Shown piece by piece: positions 1-8,419 of a DNA stretch of 64,000 nucleotides. The stretch comes from Singulisphaera sp. GP187. GTDB lineage: Bacteria; Planctomycetota; Phycisphaerae; Phycisphaerales; SM1A02. A program made the translations under genes and the position numbers. How positions within the stretch are numbered: position 1 is the stretch's first letter; the number at the start of each line of letters is the position of its first letter. The notes beneath the pieces are model-generated. The model saw nothing but the letters and a program-made list of their open reading frames with translations. It was not told the origin of the DNA and did no database searches. The stretch spans positions 62,001 to 126,000 of the forward strand of contig CAMBXO010000001.1 in NCBI GenBank assembly GCA_945871915.1, read 5' to 3'.

Positions 1-1209
1 CAAAGGCTCGCCGGCCTTTCGCAATTTCCATGCATTGGCAATCTGTGCGGGGTCTTCATGTCGCTGCATTGCCGCACCGGGGACAACGGCGGAGAGCCGA
101 TCGAAACCACTTCGCACCGTAGCCATGGTTTCGCCTTGAAATTCCACATACATCACCGCACCAAGAGGCCCCGTTTCTGGCTTTGGAAGCACGTCGACAT
201 ACCGCTTGTATTGCGTATGCGCGATCGCGGTTTCGATGACCACATCGTCCACCAATTCGATGGCAGACGGATGGCATGCAAGCATGGGCATCAACTGTGC
301 CAGTGCAGCCGTCACGCTGTCAAAGGCCACGATGGCCAACCCGGTGCATGTGGGCTTGCGAACCAGTTTCACGGTGGCTGAAACAATGGTGGCCAGGGTG
401 CCTTCGCTGCCGCACACAAGGGTTGCCAAGTTCACCTTGTCAAAAGTTCCGGGTGTCGAGCGATCCAGTTGGTCGAGCAACAGATCAAGGTTGTAGCCAT
501 CCACATGTCGACGAATCGTTGGGATCCGTTTTCGAATCTCCTCTCGAATCGGGCGGACGATGTCAGCAAGCCGAGTCACCATGGCACGCTGGCGTGGATC
601 ATGTTGGCATGAACCTTCCGCATAGTGAGCGGTGGAACCATCTGCAAGAACCACATCGAGCGAAAGAAGATTCTCAACCGTGCGGCCATACACCAGACTT
701 CTGGCACCGGCGGAATTATTTCCGATCATGCCGCCAATCGTTGCGTGACTTCCGCTCGCGACATCAGGGCCGAACAGAAATCCAAGCGGTGCCAACGCCG
801 CATTGAGTTGATCCAAGGTTACGCCGGGCTCTACGGTGGCGGTCATGGCCTTGTGATCGATGTCGCGAATTCCGCGGCAATTGGCTCCAAAGTCAAGCAT
901 CACGGCCAGATTCACACACTGCCCTGCCAGACTGGTTCCACCGCCGCGTGGAAGCACCGGCAGTTGATGCTCGGCGCAGAATTTCAACACACTCTGTGCC
1001 GATTCGGGGCGATCCAGAATGACCACACCAATCGGTTCCACTTGATACACGCTGGCATCGGTTGCATACAACATGCGATCGTGTCGCTCAAATCGAACGT
1101 CACCCACGCCAAGCAATTTCAAACGCTCTGCAATCGAGAGCCGCCACTGTTCCTGTGAAGTCAAGAGTGGAAGCCCTATGGCTGCGATGCCAGTCGATGA
1201 TTGGCTCAT
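1..1209 (-). CDS. FAD-linked oxidase, YdiJ/GlcD type (N-terminal part; runs off the window)
   Basis: The frame stays open from an ATG at 1209 to base 1, giving 403 residues of a longer protein. The FAD-binding PCMH fold is visible as the glycine-rich PRGGGTSLAGQ (residues 87-97) and TIGGMIGNNSAG (157-168), and the second is characteristic of the large FAD-plus-[4Fe-4S] oxidases such as YdiJ (D-2-hydroxyacid or D-2-hydroxyglutarate oxidation, electrons passed to an iron-sulfur C-terminus). The start codon overlaps the TGA of the upstream gene (ATGA), which fixes the start and makes this the last visible gene of a long operon. The C-terminal half, including any iron-sulfur cysteines, lies outside the window, so YdiJ-like versus GlcD-like cannot be decided. 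Confidence 0.88.
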   Translation of the reverse strand, partial: MSQSSTGIAAIGLPLLTSQEQWRLSIAERLKLLGVGDVRFERHDRMLYATDASVYQVEPIGVVILDRPESAQSVLKFCAEHQLPVLPRGGGTSLAGQCVNLAVMLDFGANCRGIRDIDHKAMTATVEPGVTLDQLNAALAPLGFLFGPDVASGSHATIGGMIGNNSAGARSLVYGRTVENLLSLDVVLADGSTAHYAEGSCQHDPRQRAMVTRLADIVRPIREEIRKRIPTIRRHVDGYNLDLLLDQLDRSTPGTFDKVNLATLVCGSEGTLATIVSATVKLVRKPTCTGLAIVAFDSVTAALAQLMPMLACHPSAIELVDDVVIETAIAHTQYKRYVDVLPKPETGPLGAVMYVEFQGETMATVRSGFDRLSAVVPGAAMQRHEDPAQIANAWKLRKAGEPL

Positions 1210-1943
1210 GGAGGTGTCGGAGCTGCAGTCGCATCCGGCTTTTTCTTTGCAGGCATCACATCTTCCACGCGATCCACACGGCGACGGCCCTGAATCGGGG
1301 CCTCCATCACGCCTTGCTCCATTTCAACATGCTCAAACCGCATGTTCCATGTCATGCGGCTTGTTGGCCCAACGCGTGGCCCGCTGTTGATGCAACGTTG
1401 TGCGTCGATCAACTTGGGATGCGTTCGCCCTCGAAAGGTCATCTTCCATGTTCCGCGTGGACCGATCAGGTGCGCTGTCACCGAGTCGCCCTCTCCTACT
1501 TCAATCAACGACACCTGAAGATCTCCAATTTCTGGATCAAACACTCGCAGGGCTTGCGATGGATCCGCAAGCACCAAACCCGGCTGCGGCCACGGCATCT
1601 CTGTGAAACATTCTCGCCACGCCGCAACGGCATCGCGGCCAATAGCTCGATCGACCGCGGAATCACCCTGATCGTGCGCTGCACGCAGCGATGAGCCTTG
1701 CACCACCACGGAGAGTCCACCTTGACGAAGCCCCACGCACGCGCGGCGTGCATCCCATCCAATCACACACGGCTCCGCCATGGCCACACCTTCGCGTTCC
1801 CCCTCATGAATCACCACCTGTGTCGACACCGCACACGCACTGGGTTCGTTCCGCCATGCCTGAAAGGTTTGTTGCAACTGTTGCAACAATTGAGAGTCTG
1901 CCTGCGCCACCACCACCGACAGCAGTGCGATCGCGAGCATCAA
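1206..1943 (-). CDS. Small secreted protein of unknown function
   Basis: A 245-residue protein with a short hydrophobic N-terminus ending near VVVAQA, consistent with export. The body is mixed alpha/beta in character with paired cysteines and a basic C-terminal tail rich in K, P and A. I do not recognise a named family. Its position directly behind the TlpA-like gene and the recurring short beta-type segments suggest a lipoprotein-carrier-like (LolA-type) fold like the middle of its neighbour, but this is inference only. It is coupled on both sides by ATGA overlaps (1940-1943 and 1206-1209), so it is expressed with the TlpA-like gene and the FAD oxidase. Confidence 0.7.
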   Translation of the reverse strand: MMLAIALLSVVVAQADSQLLQQLQQTFQAWRNEPSACAVSTQVVIHEGEREGVAMAEPCVIGWDARRACVGLRQGGLSVVVQGSSLRAAHDQGDSAVDRAIGRDAVAAWRECFTEMPWPQPGLVLADPSQALRVFDPEIGDLQVSLIEVGEGDSVTAHLIGPRGTWKMTFRGRTHPKLIDAQRCINSGPRVGPTSRMTWNMRFEHVEMEQGVMEAPIQGRRRVDRVEDVMPAKKKPDATAAPTPP

Positions 1944-3385
1944 CCTTGAACCGGTGGTGCTTGCCCTGCAGCGGGAACCGCAGGTGCCGAATCGGCTGGA
2001 GCGGCCGGGTCACGAAGGGCTGCCTCGCAACTCTTTTTCAAATCCTCTAAGAGTGTTGGTGAAAGCCCCATGTGCACATCCGCAATGGTGCCCTGCGGAG
2101 AAATGATCACGGTAAATGGAATGCCTTGCACGCCGTACGCCTTGGCCACTTCATTGTCCGTGTCAATCAACGTGGAAAACACAAAGGCCTTCTTGGCCCA
2201 GAAGTCACCAACTTTTTTCAGGCGATCGGCTGGACCTTCGTCCTCTTCCATGGTGTTGATGCCAAACACCTTGATGGGCTTGCCACTGGCGGCGGCCCAC
2301 TGTGCAAACTCGTTCACTTTGGGAAGCCCCTTGATGCACGGCCCGCACCACGTTGCCCAGAAATCAAGCACGATCACGCTGCCTTTGAGACTGGCAAGAC
2401 TCACCTCGGTACCCGCCGTGTCCTTCATTGAGAACGCCAGCGCCGGCGAACCAATGTCCAGCGACATCTGCAATTTGTCAATCGAATCAACTTCCTTGCG
2501 ACCATGTGCGGCAAAGGTGATCGGCGTCGGCAAGTCAGTGTCGTAGGCCGTGGAGTCAACCGCCATCACGACGGCAATCCGCAATCCTTCGGGTGCGCCG
2601 GGCGGCACTGCCGAATAAAGAAGATTCGAGAGACGCCCATGCTTGGCATCGATGGACACTTCAATCTCACCACCCTCATCCCCTTGCATCAGCACCACAT
2701 GGGCCGCTCCATTGGAACCATTTCGAAATCCAACCACAACCGGATTCGCCACGAACATGGAACCGATGGCGTCCGCCACCTTCGACGCGTCACCGCCTCG
2801 CAATTGAATTTCTGGCAGTGGCATCATGGATCCACCGAAGGCGCTGCTAATGGCGTCTCCAAAGGAACCGGGCTCGGTCAACTTGAGATATTTCCCTGCG
2901 GCATCCGGAACCTCGAAGTAAAGTTCATCGCCTAGTCGAGTAATCATGGTTCCGTCGGCCTTGATCTGCGCCGCACCGTTTGGCCCGTAGGCAATTGACA
3001 ACTCTTGGGCCCGATCGCTGCCTGGAATTTTCATAGTCAAGGCAACTTTGTCCTCAAGTGCAACGGGCGCGGTGTACGCCTTCACCAATTCACTCAAGAC
3101 TTTCGTGCCTTGAACGATGGCGTCGGGTGACCGCTCCTCTGGTTTCCATTGTTTGCTTAGCGGATCTACTTTTTCAAATCCCGGCGGCAACTCCATCGGA
3201 TCGTTGGCCATCGGCTGACCTGCCTGCGACCCACTTTCATCGGCCGCAGGATCGGCCGCATCTTTGACGGGTATTCCCTGCATGGAATCATTCCCCGGTG
3301 CTGATGGTGGAGGTGCAGCAGCACCCTGCGCCAAGGCAGTCGAAGCCACGAGAAGTGTGAGGAACGAAAGAGCCGTGCTTTGCAT
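1940..3385 (-). CDS. TlpA-family thioredoxin with N-terminal carrier-like domain
   Basis: 481 residues. A signal peptide (residues 1-20, ending ALAQ) is followed by a proline/aspartate-rich linker. A roughly 200-residue beta-rich region (about 85-295) looks like the DUF2092/LolA-like domains often joined to redoxins in planctomycetes. The C-terminus (about 308-455) is a TlpA/ResA thioredoxin fold with WCGPC at 346-350 and the cis-Pro loop GIPF. It is expected to be a periplasmic, membrane-proximal thiol-disulfide reductase. It is followed by two coupled genes; the gap to folK upstream is 57 bases. The redox domain is certain, the assignment of the middle domain is tentative. Confidence 0.85.
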   Translation of the reverse strand: MQSTALSFLTLLVASTALAQGAAAPPPSAPGNDSMQGIPVKDAADPAADESGSQAGQPMANDPMELPPGFEKVDPLSKQWKPEERSPDAIVQGTKVLSELVKAYTAPVALEDKVALTMKIPGSDRAQELSIAYGPNGAAQIKADGTMITRLGDELYFEVPDAAGKYLKLTEPGSFGDAISSAFGGSMMPLPEIQLRGGDASKVADAIGSMFVANPVVVGFRNGSNGAAHVVLMQGDEGGEIEVSIDAKHGRLSNLLYSAVPPGAPEGLRIAVVMAVDSTAYDTDLPTPITFAAHGRKEVDSIDKLQMSLDIGSPALAFSMKDTAGTEVSLASLKGSVIVLDFWATWCGPCIKGLPKVNEFAQWAAASGKPIKVFGINTMEEDEGPADRLKKVGDFWAKKAFVFSTLIDTDNEVAKAYGVQGIPFTVIISPQGTIADVHMGLSPTLLEDLKKSCEAALRDPAAPADSAPAVPAAGQAPPVQG

Positions 3386-3442
3386 AATGTCTCCGAAAGG
3401 CGAATTCGCCTGCTGAGTTTCGTGATGTGTTGCGAGTCGAGT

Positions 3443-3997
3443 TCACCTACACAGTGAGCCCAAATTCCGCAGAGCAACAGGTGTACCAGAGTGAGCGGGA
3501 AGTGTACCGGCTACGTGCGTTGCCTCCTTGGCTGAAGTCCACATTGAGTGAATCGAGGTTCCGCTTTGTGGGTCGATTCGTTCACCAGCGATCTCAGCAA
3601 GCGGCATGAGAACGAACGAACGCTTTGCATACCGAGGGTGCGGCACCTCCAATCCCGGCTCACGAATCACCTGATCTCCATACAGAATCAAATCAAGATC
3701 GATGATGCGAGCGCCGCCGTGACCGCTCTCCGATCGCCGCCGCCCCATGGCATGTTCGATGTGCAAGAGATTCTCAAGGAGCGTTCGAGGCGAAAGCGAG
3801 CATTCGCCGATGGCTACGGCATTGACAAATGGTTCGCCGTCTTCCGGTCGTTCGGGGGGCGATTCATACGCATGACTGCACTGCATCTCGGTCAAGAGTC
3901 CGCGAGACTGGATTTGCCGCAGGGCCTCTTGCAAATGCCACACTCGATCACCCAGATTGGAACCAAGGGCCACCACCACACTTGTTGTGTCAACCAT
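3443..3997 (-). CDS. folK: 2-amino-4-hydroxy-6-hydroxymethyldihydropteridine diphosphokinase
   Basis: HPPK transfers pyrophosphate from ATP to the pterin in folate synthesis. Signatures are GSNLGDR near the N-terminus, the substrate loop with PFVNAV, and the RR...GGARIIDLDLILYGD segment that carries the two metal-binding aspartates. I chose the ATG at 3997 (184 residues) rather than the upstream in-frame ATG at 4084, because the conserved fold begins within ten residues of 3997 and this gives an 8-base overlap with the cinA stop. The C-terminus extends about 25 residues beyond the usual enzyme. No other folate gene is adjacent. Confidence 0.95.
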   Translation of the reverse strand: MVDTTSVVVALGSNLGDRVWHLQEALRQIQSRGLLTEMQCSHAYESPPERPEDGEPFVNAVAIGECSLSPRTLLENLLHIEHAMGRRRSESGHGGARIIDLDLILYGDQVIREPGLEVPHPRYAKRSFVLMPLAEIAGERIDPQSGTSIHSMWTSAKEATHVAGTLPAHSGTPVALRNLGSLCR

Positions 3998-5270
3998 CGA
4001 CAGGCCACTCCCACAGAAGCGACACGCGATTGGATGGATCCGTGATCGCCATGCGAAGCAACGCAATCGCCGTTTTGGCTGCACGATCTCTTACGGTGGC
4101 TCGATCACCCGGAAACCGAAAGCGACGAACCGCTTCAAACTGTGGACCGCACACGCCAATCCAAACCGTGCCAACTGGCTTGTCATCGCTCCCTCCGGTT
4201 GGACCTGCGATGCCAGTGATCGAGGCCGCCCAGTCCGCCTTCAATTTCTTTCGCACACCTTGCGCCAAGGCACTTGCAACGGGTTCACTCACAGCCCCGT
4301 GCTGATCGAGCATGGTTTGCGGCACATCACACATGTCTCGCTTGACTTCATTGGCATAGGTCACCAGTCCACCCAGAAACCAAGTACTGCTTCCACTTTC
4401 TGCAGTCACCAAACTGCCAGCCAATCCACCCGTGCAACTTTCGGCAATGGCCAAAGTCTGCTTGCGTTGCAACAGCGCCGCCCCCAACGACCCCGCAAGC
4501 GTCGTGGAACCTCGGCCAAATGCAAATGGTTTCCAAAGCGATTCAATCTCGGAGAGTTCTTTTTCGATAGCGGCCTCGCTCGCCGCTTGATCGCGGCCTC
4601 GCACTCGAGCGGACACAACACTTCCGCTTGCAGTGGTTCCCACCAGCGGATTGCGATCTCGCCTCATTCGATCTCCAAGACACTCTGCCAGCGAACTCTC
4701 GCCAGAGCCGAAGGCATGAACCATGCCACACTTCATGGGGCTCACCGGCAGCAACGGCGCGACACACTGCTCATACATCGGATGCATTTCTCGCGGAGGC
4801 CCCGGTAAACAGACCACAGTGGCGTTGCCAAGTTTGGCACGTAGTCCGGGCGCCGTTCCAACCTCATTCGGCAAGGCTTCCGAACCAGCGGGGTGAAGCG
4901 ACTGTCGACGATTGATCGCCGGCATCACTCGACCTCTCTCTGCAAACCAGCGTTCAAGCCTGCTCAGCATGACTCCATCTTCCAGCATGGGCGGAAGTGA
5001 ACCAGTCCCATGTCCGATCGCCTGTTGGAGCGCTGCACGCGTGAGATCGTCATCGGTGGGTCCCAATCCACCCGTCACGATCACGAAGTCGGCCACATCG
5101 GCCAGTTCGCGCATGGCGCTGGCCTGCATCGCGCAATCATCAGACACCGTTCGCCGCTGCACGCACTCCACACCAACATCTGCAAGCCGACCAGACAACC
5201 AAATCGCATTGGTGTCCGCTGTCTGCCCCAGCATGAGTTCATCACCAATCGAGAGAATGGCTGCTTTCAT
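3990..5270 (-). CDS. cinA: CinA family protein: MoaB-like domain plus NMN deamidase domain
   Basis: 426 residues. The N-terminal molybdopterin-binding-like (COG1058) domain starts with ILSIGDELMLGQ and contains VTGGLGPTDDDLTR. The C-terminal nicotinamide-mononucleotide deamidase (PncC) domain has AESCTGG and TGIAGPTGG, so pyridine-nucleotide recycling is the likely role. The ATG at 5270 was chosen over the longer frame from 5486 because the conserved sequence starts there and the ATG overlaps the TGA of the upstream transporter gene (ATGA, 5267-5270). It overlaps folK by 8 bases downstream. Confidence 0.95.
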   Translation of the reverse strand: MKAAILSIGDELMLGQTADTNAIWLSGRLADVGVECVQRRTVSDDCAMQASAMRELADVADFVIVTGGLGPTDDDLTRAALQQAIGHGTGSLPPMLEDGVMLSRLERWFAERGRVMPAINRRQSLHPAGSEALPNEVGTAPGLRAKLGNATVVCLPGPPREMHPMYEQCVAPLLPVSPMKCGMVHAFGSGESSLAECLGDRMRRDRNPLVGTTASGSVVSARVRGRDQAASEAAIEKELSEIESLWKPFAFGRGSTTLAGSLGAALLQRKQTLAIAESCTGGLAGSLVTAESGSSTWFLGGLVTYANEVKRDMCDVPQTMLDQHGAVSEPVASALAQGVRKKLKADWAASITGIAGPTGGSDDKPVGTVWIGVCGPQFEAVRRFRFPGDRATVRDRAAKTAIALLRMAITDPSNRVSLLWEWPVDG

Positions 5271-6874
5271 GCCTTCCCGGCTCCATTGGATTGTTCCACG
5301 ATCCACTGGTAATTCTTCTGAAAGAACACCCCGAAGATTTCGCGAAGGCGTTCCGCGGGTTGCTGCTCGGCATGCCAATAGTGGCTGCCCTTCCAGCCGC
5401 CTTTCAGCCACCCTTGTTGCAACGACTCCAAGTTGGTGGGGTCGCCAATCGAACGCACACCATCCGGGGTTGCGACATCCGGCCATGCATCAAAGCGAGT
5501 GAGCCACGATTTCAATTGAGCATCGTCAACCTGATCGGCTGTGACAATCTCATGCGCATCTTTGGGATAAGCAGGATGCGCCGTGATGCAACTCCACGCC
5601 TCTCGCAAAGCCCCATGACAATCCATCGCCATGGCCGAAAAGAGAATGGGAATGAATGGCCTCATCGATGCGTTGGGATAGGGCGGCCGTGAGGCGTCCG
5701 CAAATGGGTCAACCGGGTCCACAAACTTTGAGCCCTCGCTTGCATAGAGCGATCGCATGACAGGCAGGCGGCGAAGTTGATAGCGATGCGGGCCACCCGG
5801 TGTACCCACAGGCAACTGCCACAACCGCTGCGCGTCAAGGCTGAGGCAATACTCCACAAACCGCTCGGCCGTCTCACGATGAGGCGGGTTTCGAAGCATG
5901 CCGATTGGATCGGCATCCACCGTGCTCTCTCCCTTGGGTGTCATGAATTGCACGCGATCGGGTGTGGGCGATCCACCAAACGCCTTCGTTGCATCGGCAA
6001 TCGCTTGGGCTTGAAATCGCCCGTAAAAATCAATCGCCACCGCCATCGCTGCGTCACCTGAAGCCACATCAATGGGCCCACGCGTTCCACTTGGAGCAAA
6101 GTTGCGAGCATTGGCCGCCGCGCGACGAAGAATGGCCAACCCCGCTTGCCACCCGGCTCGTTGCGTGATGCTTTCAAAGGCTGTCAGCACGGCACCGGAT
6201 TGCGATGGATTCACCATGCACACCCAACCCTGGAGTTTCGGATTGGCAAGGTCCTTCCACGCGGTAGGTGGATCCACATCGAGTGACTCAATCACATTTT
6301 GATTCCACACAATTCCAAAGGTCGCGAGCGCCACACCAAACCAATAGCCCTGCGGGTCATAGAGCGGTTGACCGGCAATCTCAACGGCCACTGGTGAATC
6401 GCCAGCGTGTGGTGCCGCATCTCCGTAGCACTGTTGCAGCACTTTCTGTGAAAACGTGATCGGCTCCAGAATGGTGGCGGATCTGGTTTCACTGCCAACA
6501 GTCACCGAAACTTCTCGCTTGAGTGTTTCAAATTCGTAACTTCCACCACCCAATACCAGATCGGCATCGCCACCCACCGGAATATTGTTTCGAAGCCGCG
6601 ACTCCCACGCACCAATCAAGGCTCGGCGAATCTCAATAGCACCACCGGGATTGCTCCAAATGACCTCGGCCGGCTCGCCAAACTTGGACAGGTGCCACGC
6701 AGCGAAACCCGCACCGAGTTCGTAGCGGACCTGTTCGTTACTCGGCGTCAGAATGATCACTTGCTTGACCGATCCACCCGACATCGAAACGGGGCCAACG
6801 GCGTCAGGCCGTAAAGCAAGTGGAACCGCCAACAACATTCCCAAGGCGACCGCGAACGGCCACAGTCGGTTCAC
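5267..6874 (-). CDS. Orphan ABC transporter substrate-binding protein (Fe3+-type fold)
   Basis: 535 residues with a signal-anchor-like N-terminus (about 1-22). The body has the two-lobed extracellular solute-binding pattern of the iron(III)/thiamine group, including a region around GYWFGVALATFGIVWNQ and a hinge rich in small residues (NPSQSGAVLTAF). It is longer than typical members (about 340) because of a roughly 150-residue C-terminal extension. No permease or ATPase gene lies nearby; instead it sits between pyrF and cinA with ATGA overlaps on both sides. The substrate is unknown. The binding-protein fold is well supported, iron specificity is not. Confidence 0.8.
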   Translation of the reverse strand: MNRLWPFAVALGMLLAVPLALRPDAVGPVSMSGGSVKQVIILTPSNEQVRYELGAGFAAWHLSKFGEPAEVIWSNPGGAIEIRRALIGAWESRLRNNIPVGGDADLVLGGGSYEFETLKREVSVTVGSETRSATILEPITFSQKVLQQCYGDAAPHAGDSPVAVEIAGQPLYDPQGYWFGVALATFGIVWNQNVIESLDVDPPTAWKDLANPKLQGWVCMVNPSQSGAVLTAFESITQRAGWQAGLAILRRAAANARNFAPSGTRGPIDVASGDAAMAVAIDFYGRFQAQAIADATKAFGGSPTPDRVQFMTPKGESTVDADPIGMLRNPPHRETAERFVEYCLSLDAQRLWQLPVGTPGGPHRYQLRRLPVMRSLYASEGSKFVDPVDPFADASRPPYPNASMRPFIPILFSAMAMDCHGALREAWSCITAHPAYPKDAHEIVTADQVDDAQLKSWLTRFDAWPDVATPDGVRSIGDPTNLESLQQGWLKGGWKGSHYWHAEQQPAERLREIFGVFFQKNYQWIVEQSNGAGKA

Positions 6875-7743
6875 GCGCCGATCCGCTCTCTGGTCGCCAT
6901 GGCTTCGGCCAGTTGATCTCGCAAATCTCTCGCCGCTTCAGAAACGGCGTCTCGCCAAGAACCTGCAGAAGTTTCGTGGGCATAAATCACCGAGCGACTT
7001 GCCGTTACCAGCGCGCCTTGCCCGCGAGAATCAAAACAAGAGAGGACATCGTCAAGCGATCCGCCCTGTGCTCCAAACCCAGGAACCAGAAATGGTGTGT
7101 GCGACATTTGCTTTCGAAGGGCCGCTGCATCGGCGGCTTTGGTGGCACCAACCACCGCACCGAGCGAACTCCATCCACTCTCACCTCGATGCAACTCACC
7201 ACATTTCGCTGTAAACGCCCCCACCATTTCAGCCACGCTCTGACCGTTTGCCAACCGTGGCGATTGAATCGAATCACCGGATGCATTGCTGGTGCGAACG
7301 AGCCCAAACACTCCAAGGCCCGCCTTAAGAAATGGATCGAAACCATCGGAACCCAAATACGGACTCGCAGTGACCCAATCGCATTTCAGCGGCCCGGATG
7401 CCGCCGCAGCGTAATGCTCACTACTGACGCCGATGTCGCCTCGCTTCCAATCCAAGATCACCAGAAATCGTTCACGCGACGCCGCTAGACATCGTTCCAG
7501 CGCCGCCACGCCACGACTGCCCCATCGTTCAAAGCACGCAGATTGAAACTTAACCGCCGCAGCAAACGGCTCGACGCTTTCCAGCAATTCCATGCACCAT
7601 CGCTCGATGGAAGCAACCGGGTCGGAGGATCGAACTGCTGCTGGAAGGCGATCAAAGACTGGATCAATGCCAATGCAGGATGGTCCACCACGAGACCGCA
7701 CCCACCAAACCAACCGATCACCAGGATGAGAAGGAAGGCTCAT
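6871..7743 (-). CDS. pyrF: Orotidine 5'-phosphate decarboxylase, type 2
   Basis: Makes UMP from OMP in the cytoplasm, the last step of de novo pyrimidine synthesis. The 290-residue length and the order of motifs match the type 2 (mycobacterial/myxobacterial) group: CIGIDP near residue 24, VKFQSACFERWG, the catalytic LDWKRGDIG and a late PGFGAQGG phosphate loop. The ATG at 7743 lies only two bases from the start codon of the divergent DUF971 gene, so its ribosome-binding and promoter sequences must lie inside that gene. It heads the long minus-strand operon that continues to base 1. Confidence 0.94.
   Translation of the reverse strand: MSLPSHPGDRLVWWVRSRGGPSCIGIDPVFDRLPAAVRSSDPVASIERWCMELLESVEPFAAAVKFQSACFERWGSRGVAALERCLAASRERFLVILDWKRGDIGVSSEHYAAAASGPLKCDWVTASPYLGSDGFDPFLKAGLGVFGLVRTSNASGDSIQSPRLANGQSVAEMVGAFTAKCGELHRGESGWSSLGAVVGATKAADAAALRKQMSHTPFLVPGFGAQGGSLDDVLSCFDSRGQGALVTASRSVIYAHETSAGSWRDAVSEAARDLRDQLAEAMATRERIGA
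7731..7738 (+). promoter_or_regulatory. Shine-Dalgarno sequence that decides the DUF971 start
   Basis: AAGGAAGG lies seven bases before a GTG at 7746. The only in-frame ATG (7680) would force a 64-base overlap with the divergent pyrF coding sequence and would place the site inside the gene, so the GTG is preferred. Confidence 0.6.
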
Positions 7744-7745
7744 GC

Positions 7746-8153
7746 GTGGATTCTACCTCGCGTGGCTACGATCACCCTGTGGAATCATTACACGCACAAG
7801 AGCCCTCCCCCCGAACGCTTCATCTGGATCGCCAGCGAGGATTGCATGTCACCTTTCATGATGGAACGGTTGCGTTCCTTTCATTGCAGCTCTTGCGTCG
7901 CATGAGTCCGAGTGCAGAGGCTCGTACCGAACGAGAATCGATGGCCAAGAATCCGCTGCATGTGCTTTCGCCACGCGCTGGATCCGGTGGACCATTGACG
8001 GCGACCGGTGCGGAACTTGTCGGGCATTACGCCATTCGAATTCGATTTTCGGATGGGCACGACACCGGGTTGTATGGGTGGAGCTTGCTGCGAGAACTTG
8101 CATCGCAAGCACCCGCGAGCAGCGAGTCGATTGCCATGCCAACAAGCGAGTGA
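7746..8153 (+). CDS. DUF971 (gamma-butyrobetaine hydroxylase N-terminal-like) protein
   Basis: About 135 residues from a GTG start backed by a strong Shine-Dalgarno. The DUF971 core is recognisable: RGLHVTFHDG, then LRRMSPSAEAR, and towards the end YAIRIRFSDGHDTGLYGWSLLREL. Stand-alone members are small cytoplasmic proteins, some linked to iron-sulfur metabolism, and their exact role is unsettled. The central part has an insertion rich in S and G (about residues 60-80). Divergent from pyrF with almost no intergenic space. Confidence 0.82.
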   Translation: MDSTSRGYDHPVESLHAQEPSPRTLHLDRQRGLHVTFHDGTVAFLSLQLLRRMSPSAEARTERESMAKNPLHVLSPRAGSGGPLTATGAELVGHYAIRIRFSDGHDTGLYGWSLLRELASQAPASSESIAMPTSE

Positions 8154-8337
8154 ACTTTCAACCCGTGCAATAGAAAGAGATTGCGCCACCTTGGCTCGAA
8201 CACCGGCCATTGGATTGGAGCGGTGTTTGGATGCGCACTCGCAACGGCTCTCTCAGCATTTTTAGGTTTTGTCCCCAAACGAACCGATACATCCGTACCA
8301 CCTTCCGGTGGCCAACCAAGCATCTTTCTCCCCTCCG

Positions 8338-8367
8338 CCCCGCCGACATCATTTCCCGTCGGCGGGG
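8338..8367. repeat. Perfect 10-bp inverted repeat between genes
   Basis: CCCCGCCGAC (8338-8347) and GTCGGCGGGG (8358-8367) are exact inverse complements around a 10-base loop, in the 266-base stretch between the DUF971 gene and the metallophosphoesterase gene. No T-tract follows on either strand, so it is not a typical intrinsic terminator. It could be a Rho-type terminator for DUF971 or a leader structure ahead of 8420. I see nothing else in 8154-8419. Confidence 0.6.
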
Positions 8368-8419
8368 TATTCAGTTGGTGCGTGCCCGCTTGTCTGCGAT
8401 GTGTGGTACCTCCTACTGA

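Noticed and set aside
3957-4808. Long plus-strand ORF over cinA
   Set aside because: Antisense to a recognised gene and without any domain pattern.
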